The position numbers and the translations under genes are program-made. The notes under the pieces were generated by a model. That model saw nothing but the letters and a program-made list of their open reading frames with translations. It was not told the origin of the DNA and made no database searches. A stretch of 64,000 nucleotides of DNA from Saprospiraceae bacterium. GTDB taxonomy: Bacteria; Bacteroidota; Bacteroidia; Chitinophagales; Saprospiraceae. The stretch spans positions 62,001 to 126,000 of the forward strand of contig JALSGS010000033.1 in NCBI GenBank assembly GCA_026982695.1, written 5' to 3'. Positions 17,604 through 26,300 of this stretch are shown here, one piece after another. How positions within the stretch are numbered: position 1 is the stretch's first letter; each line of letters opens with the position of its first letter.

Positions 17604-18104
17604 ATGGCAGAGAAGGAGAAATACAAAGAGACACAGACTTTTGGCTATCCGGAAGTTTGGATGCTAATTGGTGGTTTGCAAGTAGGGCTGATCATTCGAT
17701 TTGTGCAGCATTGGCTGGAAGGCAGTTATGCCTTGTTCCCGTTTGAGACTTTACTGTTTCTGAGTGCACCCCTAGTGGTGCTGATGGTGTTTTTGTGGAA
17801 ATTGCGAGTCGAAGTGCGCGTTTCGGCTAAAAAAATAGCAATCCATGTGCGCGATTGGTATCGTCACAAGCGGGCAAAAATACCAGTAGCAGAAATTGAA
17901 GAAATTGAGTTGATAGACACGCCGCCTGCAGCGCAATGGGTAGGTGGAAATATTTCTTTCGACCATGCACACCAGTTTAGTCTACAAGGCAGGCGTGGTC
18001 TGTTCATTCGTACACGTGAGGGTGAGGAATATTTCGTAGGGGTAAGCAACATTCAGCAGTTAAAACCTTTATTGCGCAAGCTGAAAAAGAAGCTGAAATC
18101 TTAA
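17604..18104 (+). CDS. Small membrane protein with two helices and a PH-like soluble domain, function unknown
   Basis: A 166-residue protein I do not recognise by name. Two hydrophobic helices (about 18-34, MLIGGLQVGLIIRFVQHW, and 43-62, TLLFLSAPLVVLMVFLW) are followed by a soluble beta-rich part. That part includes RVSAKKIAIHVRDWY, a basic KRAKIPVAEIEEIEL strand and RGLFIRTREGEEYFVGVSN, with a Lys-rich helix at the end (LKPLLRKLKKKLKS). The order (two helices, then strands and a terminal helix) resembles bacterial PH domains of the bPH/DUF304 sort. ATG 17604 was chosen because the frame upstream lies in a non-coding-looking AT-rich stretch. It stands alone between a divergent gene and a terminator at 18161. 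Confidence 0.68.
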   Translation: MAEKEKYKETQTFGYPEVWMLIGGLQVGLIIRFVQHWLEGSYALFPFETLLFLSAPLVVLMVFLWKLRVEVRVSAKKIAIHVRDWYRHKRAKIPVAEIEEIELIDTPPAAQWVGGNISFDHAHQFSLQGRRGLFIRTREGEEYFVGVSNIQQLKPLLRKLKKKLKS

Positions 18105-18160
18105 ATTAGTAAGCAGTAATTGTGCGCTGAATAGTGCATATTATTGTAAGTGTGCCTATG

Positions 18161-18192
18161 ATGGTAGTGGTTACAGGCCGCTACCATTTTTT
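18161..18192 (+). terminator. Rho-independent terminator after the PH-like membrane protein gene
   Basis: ATGGTAGTGG (18161-18170) pairs with CCGCTACCAT (18178-18187) with one G-T wobble and a 7-nt loop, followed by a run of six T. It separates this gene from the promoter of the hybrid kinase gene. Confidence 0.78.
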
Positions 18193-18193
18193 G

Positions 18194-18223
18194 TTTGTAA
18201 AAAGCAGCACGGCATTATGTTTG
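18194..18223 (+). promoter_or_regulatory. Bacteroidota-type promoter of the hybrid kinase gene
   Basis: TTTG at 18194-18197, an 18-nt spacer, and TATGTTTG at 18216-18223 fit the Bacteroidota consensus (TTTG, about 19 nt, TAnnTTTG). Transcription would start near 18230, leaving a short leader before ATG 18256. Confidence 0.66.
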
Positions 18224-18255
18224 TTGGCATAATCCATGATCAAACTAAGTAGATC

Positions 18256-20814
18256 ATGCGACTTTTCTTTCTTTTATTAGGGCTTTCCTTATTTATACGT
18301 TCTTGGGCGGATACGAATACCACGCAACAGCTTCCCGATTCCTTAGCCCAACAATTGGCTAGCACTCGTGGTGAAGCACGTGCTGAGGTACTGCTACATA
18401 TAGGTAGTTGGTGGGCCAAACAAGGAGATGTCGGCAAGGCCTTGCAGCAATGGCAACAAGCGGCAGCTTTGGCTATTGACTCGGGAAATAAACGATTGGC
18501 CTGGAAAGCTAAGCGGCAACAGGCCATGCTTTTGTCTCAGCATTATGCTTATGAGCGAGCCCTGAAACTTTGGCTTGAGTTGTTAGAGGCTTTTGAAAAA
18601 GAAGGCGATCACAAAGAGCAAAGTGAAGCTTTAGTAGCCATTGGGCGCTTGCACTTGCAGATGGAAAATTTTGCGGAAGCAGAAAAAGCTTTGAAACAAG
18701 CCAATGACTTGGCCGCTGTGATGAGTGACAAGCAACTGCTGGCTGAAAGCTGGAGTGCTTTGGGCGATTTGTTCAAGCACAAGGGGGTATTGGGGCAAGC
18801 CAAAATTCACTACAAAAAGGCGCTAGACGCATGGATCAACCAGAAAAATGTAGAAAAATCGCTGGCTTTGGCTTCCTTGATTGGTCAGCTGAGTTTCCAA
18901 CTGGGTGATTATGAAGGAGCCATTTTACATTTCCAGTTGGCTCGAGATATGCACAGTCAGATGGGAGATATGGCTGGCTTAGCCTCTGATCTGTTGTACA
19001 TAGGTGAAGCGCAATTGGCACAAGGATATGTGGATGAAGCTGCACAAACAGTAGATGCGGCATTGGAACTCGGGGGAGGGACATCTATGATCAGGGCTAA
19101 GCTACTCATGCTCAAGGCTAAAATGTCCGAATCTTTAAAACAGGCTTTACCGCTGCTTAGACGTGCCAAACACTTACTGGCTACAGCACCAGCTATTCGG
19201 GAGTTGCCCGACGTGTGGGAAGCACTGGCGCAACAGTTTGCCGATATAGGCGCGTTCGAACAGGCCCTTGAGGCTGCATATCAGGCCAACGAGGCGTTGG
19301 TGCGCTATTTCGACGTAGAGCGCAATCGGGCCATGTTGGAATTATCCAAACGATTTGAAACCCAATCGACGCTTAGAGAGCAGCAGCAACGCATTGAGAT
19401 GCTCGAAATGGAAAAAGCGCGTAGCCAGTTATTCCGCCTTATGCTATTGGTCGTGTTGGGTTTGTTACTAGTAGTAGCAGTTGTGTTGTGGCATGCCTAT
19501 CGCGTCAAGCGCAAGGACAATGCGCTGCTCAAGGAGAAAAATGCCCAAATAGAGCAGGCTCGAAAAGCCATCGAGCACAAAAACAAGGAGCTGGAAGAGA
19601 TGAATGCCAAACTTGAGGTGCTTAACGAACAACTAGTTCGTGAAATAGGCGAACGCGAGAGTGTGGAGAAGTCTTCTTTCGCACGTGATCGTTTTTTGGC
19701 TATCATGAGCCAAGAGATGCGCACTCCACTCAATGTCATTACTAATTTGGCGCATCAATTGATAGAAGATACACCGCGTCCTGATCAGAAAGAACAGCTA
19801 CGACAATTGCAGTTTGCCGCCAATAGCTTGGTCGTTTTCATGAACGATGTATTGGACTTTTCGCGTATCGAGGCAGGTAAGCTGACTCTTGATAGCAGAC
19901 CATTTCCCATAAAAAGGTGGATCAAAGACATAGTAGAACAGTACCAATTGGCTGCAGCACAACAGCAAGTCAAATTCAATCTATATTTAGACCCCAAAAT
20001 TCCTGAATGGGTAGAAGGTGATCCCAGTCGTATAAACCAAATCTTGTCCAACTTGCTTTCTTTGGCCATTGATCGCTCTCCCAAGCAGTCTGTCGATTTG
20101 ATGGTGCATCTGCACGAGTTGCATCCCGGTGAAGCCATTATCAACTTGTCGTTGATTTCTGCAACTCCTTTGTTATCGGAAAAGGAAAGAGTAGAATTGC
20201 AAAAGCATCTTACCATTTCGGATGCAGATCAGATGGAATCCTTCTCGCGGGCCGATCTGTCGTTAGTGATTACTAAACGGCTTGTCGATTTACAAAATGG
20301 GCATATTGAAATAACCGATAAAGAAAATACACATACTATTATGATCTTTTTGCCATTCAAGGTGGCTGAGGCTGAAGACCTACAAGAGGGCAAGCAAACA
20401 GCGGATGCGTCTTCATACGATCATTTGGCAGGCAAACGGGTACTATTGGCCGAAGACAATAAGATCAACCAAGTTGTAGTAGCCAATCTTTTGCGCAAGC
20501 TGGGTATGGAGGTCGTTACGGCCAACAATGGCCAGGAAGCGGTGGAGGCTATTCGACAGGCTGATTTTGACATCGTGCTCATGGATATTCAAATGCCAGA
20601 GATGGACGGTTATCAGGCCACCATGGAGATTCGCAAAATGAAAGACATACGCAAAAGGGAGGTACCCATCATAGCTTTGACGGCTTCGGCCTTTCTTACC
20701 GAGCGCGAGAAAGCACGTCTGTTTGGCATGAACGATCACGTAGGCAAGCCTTTTAGCCCTGAAGAGCTAATCGATAAGATCAGCCATTTGCTCAAGGTGC
20801 ATGCCAAAGGTTGA
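18256..20814 (+). CDS. TPR hybrid sensor kinase with degenerate kinase core and intact receiver domain
   Basis: An 852-residue membrane protein. Signal peptide 1-18; about seven TPR-like helical pairs (35-360) on the outer side; membrane helix about 394-415; coiled coil 418-470; DHp region about 474-540; ATPase-like region 585-702; receiver 727-847. The H-box reads MSQEMRTPLN: Gln486 stands where the phosphorylated His is expected. The ATPase-like region also lacks its motifs: the N-box is SNLLSLAIDRS without the key Asn, no D-x-G box is seen, and the G2 box GTGLGLAI appears as RADLSLVI. The receiver is complete: E733/D734, D777, T809 and K831. It therefore looks like a pseudokinase that carries a functional receiver. 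Many Bacteroidota TPR-HKs exist, but usually with an intact His. A strong promoter is upstream. Confidence 0.88.
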   Translation: MRLFFLLLGLSLFIRSWADTNTTQQLPDSLAQQLASTRGEARAEVLLHIGSWWAKQGDVGKALQQWQQAAALAIDSGNKRLAWKAKRQQAMLLSQHYAYERALKLWLELLEAFEKEGDHKEQSEALVAIGRLHLQMENFAEAEKALKQANDLAAVMSDKQLLAESWSALGDLFKHKGVLGQAKIHYKKALDAWINQKNVEKSLALASLIGQLSFQLGDYEGAILHFQLARDMHSQMGDMAGLASDLLYIGEAQLAQGYVDEAAQTVDAALELGGGTSMIRAKLLMLKAKMSESLKQALPLLRRAKHLLATAPAIRELPDVWEALAQQFADIGAFEQALEAAYQANEALVRYFDVERNRAMLELSKRFETQSTLREQQQRIEMLEMEKARSQLFRLMLLVVLGLLLVVAVVLWHAYRVKRKDNALLKEKNAQIEQARKAIEHKNKELEEMNAKLEVLNEQLVREIGERESVEKSSFARDRFLAIMSQEMRTPLNVITNLAHQLIEDTPRPDQKEQLRQLQFAANSLVVFMNDVLDFSRIEAGKLTLDSRPFPIKRWIKDIVEQYQLAAAQQQVKFNLYLDPKIPEWVEGDPSRINQILSNLLSLAIDRSPKQSVDLMVHLHELHPGEAIINLSLISATPLLSEKERVELQKHLTISDADQMESFSRADLSLVITKRLVDLQNGHIEITDKENTHTIMIFLPFKVAEAEDLQEGKQTADASSYDHLAGKRVLLAEDNKINQVVVANLLRKLGMEVVTANNGQEAVEAIRQADFDIVLMDIQMPEMDGYQATMEIRKMKDIRKREVPIIALTASAFLTEREKARLFGMNDHVGKPFSPEELIDKISHLLKVHAKG

Positions 20815-20828
20815 AGGGCATCTTACTG

Positions 20829-22574
20829 CTACCAGCCTGCTACGTCGTCGTCAGGGTTGCGGTGATCACCGGCAGCGACCAGTTTGCCGTTGGGCAAACG
20901 CGCAATGGCTTTGATGACAGCCATGCGATCCACTTCTTTAGTTTGGTGCCCCATGGCGTGTAGTTGTGCAATAAAGGTGGAATCCCAAGCATTGCGCTCG
21001 TACATTATTACGTCAGGTAAAAATTGGTGGTGAAAACGGGGAGCTTGTACTGCTGAGTCGAGTGACATACCAAACTCCATTTGATTGAGCAGTACTTGGA
21101 ACACAGCTGTAATGATGGTAGATCCACCCGGAGCACCCAATACATATCGCAAAGAGTTATCGTGCTCTACAATGGTTGGTGTCATGGAAGAAAGCATGCG
21201 TTTACCCGGAGCAATAGCGTTGGCTTCAGCACCTACCAACCCAAACTGGTTAGGTACGCCTGGCTTGGCGCTGAAGTCGTCCATTTCGTTGTTGAGGAAA
21301 AAGCCTGCACCACCCACTACTATTTTACAACCGTAATTGGAGTTGAGCGTCGTCGTGACGGATGCTGCATTGCCCTGAGGATCTACTACTGAAGTATGCG
21401 TCGTTTCAAAGTGCTCTGGTAAGGGTTGTGTGCTGAGGGCTTGAAGTGCTGTGCTAGGTGTGGCTCGTTGGGGGTCGAAGTCGCTCATTTTGGCTTTCAA
21501 ATAGTCCGGATCGAGTAGTTGTGCTATAGGCACTGGATAGTAGTCAGGATCACCCAAATAAGCAGCTCGGTCGGCATAGGCACGCCTTTCTACTTCGACC
21601 ATTAGGTGGACGGTGGGCAATGCGTGAAAACCCCATTCTTTTATGGGGTAGGGAGCAACCATCTGGAGCATCTGGAGTAATACAATACCACCACTTGATG
21701 GGGGTGGCATGGAGATAATGCGATAGTTTTTGTAACGGCCTTCAATAGGAGTACGCCAGCTAGCAGTGTAGTTGCGCAAGTCTTCTAGCGTGATCAATCC
21801 GCCTCCACGTTTCATTTCTGCGACGATCAGCTCAGCTACTTTCCCTTGGTAGAAGCCTTTGGGCCCTTGTTGTTGGATAGCACGCAAGGTAGCTGCCAGC
21901 TGGGGTTGTACTAGTAGGTCGCCCTCTTTCCAAGTTTTCTTTCGAGTAAATACGTTGGGTTGCGTATTGAGCTCGACAAAGTCATCGTGATACCGGTTGA
22001 GCCGTGCTGCCTCCGTCGCACTAATGCGAAAGCCATTTTGGGCTAATGAGATAGCTGGTTCAAGTAGCATCTCCCAGCTTTCCAGTTGTCCGAATTTGGT
22101 AAAAGCTTCCCACATCCCCGCTACCGTACCGGGTACACCTACTGCTAAGTGGCCGCGTGTGCTCAGCCCTTCGATTACATTGCCCAAGCTGTCCAGATAC
22201 ATGTCTTTGTGTGCAGCTGCTGGTGCACGCTCGCGATAGTCTAAGGCGGCAGTCTGCCCTTCGGCAGTACGAATAACCATAAAACCACCACCACCTATGT
22301 TGCCTGCTCGAGGGTAGACCACTGCCAGGGCAAATTGAACAGCAATGGCGGCATCCACGGCGTTGCCGCCTTGTCGCATGATTTGCAAGCCAGCCTCACT
22401 AGCCAACGGATGTGCAGAGACGATAGCTGCGCTGTCGAAAACAGCAGTTCGTTGGGCGGTATAACCAAGATCTACCTCATGGCTACCGCCATCACAACTC
22501 CATAGCCCGGATAGGATAATCGGTAGAAAAATAAGGTATTGCCACGCTAAGTGGTATGAATTTTGGTAATTCAT
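20829..22574 (-). CDS. ggt: Gamma-glutamyltransferase, probable lipoprotein or exported
   Basis: A 581-residue Ntn-hydrolase that hydrolyses or transfers the gamma-glutamyl group of glutathione. The N-terminal hydrophobic segment ends LSGLWSC, giving a weak lipobox with Cys27. The autoprocessing site is HFETTHTSVVD, with Thr391 the expected new N-terminus of the small subunit. Substrate motifs are visible: GGNAVDAAIAVQFALAVVYP and GNIGGGGFMV in the large subunit, then SSMTPTIV and GAPGGSTIITAV in the small subunit. Length is normal. It converges with the hybrid kinase gene (14 nt apart) and diverges from the small secreted protein gene with only 27 nt between start codons. A TATATTTG box lies on the minus strand at 22589-22582, very close to the ATG. 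Confidence 0.92.
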   Translation of the reverse strand: MNYQNSYHLAWQYLIFLPIILSGLWSCDGGSHEVDLGYTAQRTAVFDSAAIVSAHPLASEAGLQIMRQGGNAVDAAIAVQFALAVVYPRAGNIGGGGFMVIRTAEGQTAALDYRERAPAAAHKDMYLDSLGNVIEGLSTRGHLAVGVPGTVAGMWEAFTKFGQLESWEMLLEPAISLAQNGFRISATEAARLNRYHDDFVELNTQPNVFTRKKTWKEGDLLVQPQLAATLRAIQQQGPKGFYQGKVAELIVAEMKRGGGLITLEDLRNYTASWRTPIEGRYKNYRIISMPPPSSGGIVLLQMLQMVAPYPIKEWGFHALPTVHLMVEVERRAYADRAAYLGDPDYYPVPIAQLLDPDYLKAKMSDFDPQRATPSTALQALSTQPLPEHFETTHTSVVDPQGNAASVTTTLNSNYGCKIVVGGAGFFLNNEMDDFSAKPGVPNQFGLVGAEANAIAPGKRMLSSMTPTIVEHDNSLRYVLGAPGGSTIITAVFQVLLNQMEFGMSLDSAVQAPRFHHQFLPDVIMYERNAWDSTFIAQLHAMGHQTKEVDRMAVIKAIARLPNGKLVAAGDHRNPDDDVAGW

Positions 22575-22601
22575 ATGTAAACAAATATAAAAAACAATTA
22601 A

Positions 22602-23285
22602 ATGATGATCCCCCCTTTGCGCACATTTGCTTTATTGGTGTTTTTGTCCATTTCATGTATTGCTTGGGTATTACCCCCTTTGTGGGGAGGCGTAATTTAC
22701 GGTGAGGAACTGAGTGTTCGAGAGGTTGAAGTGGGAAATTTTTTGCGCTGGACGACCGTACAGGAGATCGACAACATGCGCTTTCGCATTCAAAAGTCGT
22801 CTGATGGTTTTTCCTTTGTGACTATTGCTGAGGTGAAGGGCAGAGGCACAGCAGATGGCGAAAAGGAGTACCGGTATCTGGATCCTGCTATTGGTGAGCA
22901 GCAAGTGTGGTATCGCTTGGCTCAAGAAGATCGCAATGGCACACTGACTTATTCGCACGTGGTGCGTGTACAGCGTCATTTGCCCAATGAAATGCGCATT
23001 ACGGCCATGTCTAGCACGCGGACGGGGCGTTTCTTTTCTTTTACACTTTTGTCTAAAATTTCGACAGAAGCTGTGCTTCAGATGAGCGATGCTACAGGCA
23101 AACTCGTGTGGTGTAGTAGCCAGGATATCCGACCAGGAGAACAGGTGATAGTGGTTGATATGGAGCCCTTTGCATTGGGGCTGTACAAGATGCAGCTGCG
23201 CACGGCGCATGAGGTGGAAACTGTAATAATCGAGAAAACCTCGCCAGAGGATACGCCGCACATCAATGTGGCAGTTCACCATTGA
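22602..23285 (+). CDS. Small exported protein: FN3-like domain plus degenerate T9SS type A C-terminal domain
   Basis: A 227-residue protein with a signal sequence (about 6-25). Residues 45-130 follow the pattern common in Bacteroidota surface proteins (LRWTTVQEIDNMRFRIQKSS, then VWYRLAQEDRNGTLTYSHVV), an FN3/beta-sandwich fold. Residues about 138-210 resemble the type A sorting domain: SFTLLSKISTEAVLQMSDAT, GKLVW and ALGLYKMQLRTAHEVETVII. The usual PNP motif is missing and about 16 extra residues follow the last strand, so T9SS export is uncertain. It may be a shortened relative of larger cargo proteins. The function is unknown. Its ATG (22602) is 27 nt from the divergent ggt start, and a 14-bp hairpin terminator follows. 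Confidence 0.66.
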   Translation: MMIPPLRTFALLVFLSISCIAWVLPPLWGGVIYGEELSVREVEVGNFLRWTTVQEIDNMRFRIQKSSDGFSFVTIAEVKGRGTADGEKEYRYLDPAIGEQQVWYRLAQEDRNGTLTYSHVVRVQRHLPNEMRITAMSSTRTGRFFSFTLLSKISTEAVLQMSDATGKLVWCSSQDIRPGEQVIVVDMEPFALGLYKMQLRTAHEVETVIIEKTSPEDTPHINVAVHH

Positions 23286-23297
23286 GGGGAGAAAGTT

Positions 23298-23335
23298 GAA
23301 AATGGCATGGCACCTGGCCATGCCATTTTCCTTTT
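23298..23335. terminator. Bidirectional hairpin terminator between convergent genes
   Basis: GAAAATGGCATGGC (23298-23311) pairs perfectly with GCCATGCCATTTTC (23317-23330) over 14 bp around a 5-nt loop. CTTTT follows on the plus strand and AACTTT on the minus strand. It lies between genes converging from 23285 and 23361. Confidence 0.8.
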
Positions 23336-23360
23336 GGGGCGAAAAGCTGTTAGAATATAA

Positions 23361-26300
23361 CTATCTGATCAATGTCGTATTGCCTTTCAAGATGCCTGTA
23401 GATCCGTCGGGGAAAGTAGCTTCAAGGTACCATATATAAGTACCGGCTGGCATGGGCTGCCCCATAAACGTACCATCCCAGCCAACATTTGTATCGTTTA
23501 CAGAAAAGTGGGCTTGTTCAAACAGCACTTCGCCCCATCGGTCGTATATGCGAAACAAGTTGATCTGTACATCAGAGTCTCCATGCACGTGTAGTAAATC
23601 GTTGAGGCCATCGCCATTAGGTGAAAAGGCAGTAGGTACTTGTATGTTGCGCCAGGTGGCCACAAATACGGCTTTTTGGTCAGAACCACGGCATCCGTTG
23701 CTGTCTTCAACTACTAATTCGAAGGTTGTAGGTGCCAATGGTCTGACAAATGGACGGAACCAGTTGGGGTATTGGACGATGGTTGTGTCATTGGGGAACC
23801 ACATGTAGCGCACTATGGAATCAGCAGCTATAATGTTGGGAATAAGTCGGATTTTGTCGCCAAATGTAATGGTCGTATCAGGGCCGAGATCGACAATGAT
23901 GGGGTCGGGTTGGTCGATGTATACACCTTGTGATTGCCATTCACAGCCCTTGCTGTCTCTAATAGTGACGAAGTGATGACCTGCCGCTAACCCCAGCAAG
24001 GTAGAAGTGCCCAAAAACGGCCTACCATCCACGCTAAAGACATAGGGGGGAGTGCCACCTGAAGGAAAAACGAATATTTTCCCATCTTTATATCCGAAGC
24101 AGGTAGCGTCTTCTACATCGAAAGTAGCATTGATGGGATCGCCCGGAGCGCTAATCACAGCTGTATCCACACGTGTACAGCTATTAGCATCGGTAATGGT
24201 AAGCGTGTAGGTACCTGCAGTCACTTGCTCAAGGGACGTACCATTTGCACCTGTACTCCATAGATAGGTATAGGGTGGAGTAGCACCGCTCACCAATACT
24301 TCGCTACTGCCTGTTTGGGCATGGTAGCAGGCTACATGTTGTATTTGAAAATCTACTTGCCATTGAGGGGGCTGCTCAATGACAACTACTGTATTAGTCG
24401 TACAGCCATTGGCATCTGTAATGGTGACTGAATAACTGCCTGCACGCAGATTGACTGCTTTTGCTTGAGTTTGGTGTCCTGCTTGTGCGTCCCAGATATA
24501 GGTGTACGGAGGAACGCCACCGTCGCCTTCTACATGTGCACTACCATCGCTGCCATTGGGGCAAGAAACGGGTTTGATATCTACCAATCGGTAGCTAATA
24601 GGTGGTGGATTGCTTATTGTAAGTGTGGCTGTGCCCGTGCAGCCCAACGTATCGGTGGCCGTTACCGTATAAGTTTGTCCGCCCATTAGTCCTGTCGCTT
24701 GACTGCCCACTTGGGGTGGAGAGCTGTTCCAGTTGATGGTAAAATGGTCAAGCAGTGCCACTTGATTTCCATAAGCAATGGTGGTGACCATTGCCTGGCC
24801 ATCTGATCCATTGTGGCATCCTGGTGGGATTTGTGACAAAGTTATCTGGATAGGCCCTAATTCGTAAAAAGTGGCTTCAGAGAAAGCGGTACAGCCATTG
24901 GCATCAGTGACAGTGAGCATATAGGTACCTGCTGTTAGGCCGGCATTCAGCTGTTCTGTGGCGCCATTGCTCCATAAATAACTATAGGGTGGCGTGCCAC
25001 CTGATGCAACGACTTCCACATAGCCATCATTGCTATTGTGACAAAGCCACTGTTGTGGCTGATTAGTACTGAGAGCAAGTGCACTATTGGGTTGTGAAAG
25101 GGTGGTAGTGAGCGCAAGGGTGCAACCGAGGCTATCATCGGTAACAGTGAGCGAGTAGGTACCGGCTGTCAACTGCACTAAATCTTCTTGTGTAGCCACA
25201 AACCCATTGGGCCCTACCCATTGATATTGATACGATCCGCTGCCGCCGGAAGTACTGACTTCTATAGCGCCGGTAGCTTGTCCAAAACAAGCGATGTCTG
25301 TCGTGTTGAGCGTGACTTCGAGTGGAGCAGCTGCTTCTATGGTATATGTTTGTGTAGTTATACAGCTGTTGGCATCGATCACAGAGACAGAATAGGTACC
25401 AGCACCTAGTCCTGTAGTGAGGCTATCCGTATTGCCATGACTCCACTGATAGGCATAAGGGGGAATGCCTCCCTGTGGCAATAAGGCGATACTACCATCC
25501 ATGGCGTCGTTACAACCTGCATGGGAGAGCACAGCAGTTACATTAAGACTGTCGGGTTGGACTACTGTAGTACACGCTGTGGCTATACAGCCGTTCTGAT
25601 TACTGACAGTAACGCACCAAGTACCTGAGCCAATATTAGCAATAGTACTATCAGCAGGTGCTGCTGGCGTCCACTGATAGGTGTAAGTATCATTTGAGGA
25701 ATAACCATTGGTAAATACTACAGCTAATTGTGCATCGGTGGCACCAAAACAGGACACAGTATCGGCGGTGAGTGTGATGGCAATGGAGTCGGGGGCACTG
25801 ATCCAGATGGAGTCTGAGCTGGTACAACCATTATTGTCGCGCACACTGGCGTATATCCAGCCCGAGCTTAACCCTGTCAATAGTGGGCTGCCTTGATAGG
25901 GCCCGCCATTCCACGACCAAGCGTAGGGCTGTACACCACCATTAGCACTAGCCAGTAGCTGGCCATCAGCAGTGTTATAGCAGCTAGGTGGAGTGGGGTC
26001 GAAAGAGATTTGAATAGGAGGGGGCTCGTTGATCGTTGTTTGTGTACTAAGGCTGCACCCTTTGGCATCTGTAACAGTGACGCTATAAGTGCCTGCCGGC
26101 AAATTTGTTACAAAGCTAGTAGTGGCATTAGTCGCCAGGGAGTCCCATTGATATGTGTAAGGGGCTATGCCACCTGTTGCTACAACAAATACTGCACCAT
26201 CAGTTGCACCATAACATTGAGCATCTTCGCTACTGGCAAAGAGCGTCAGCGGAGGAGGTGCTATAAGTGTATAACTTGTACTTTGAGTACAGCCATTGGC

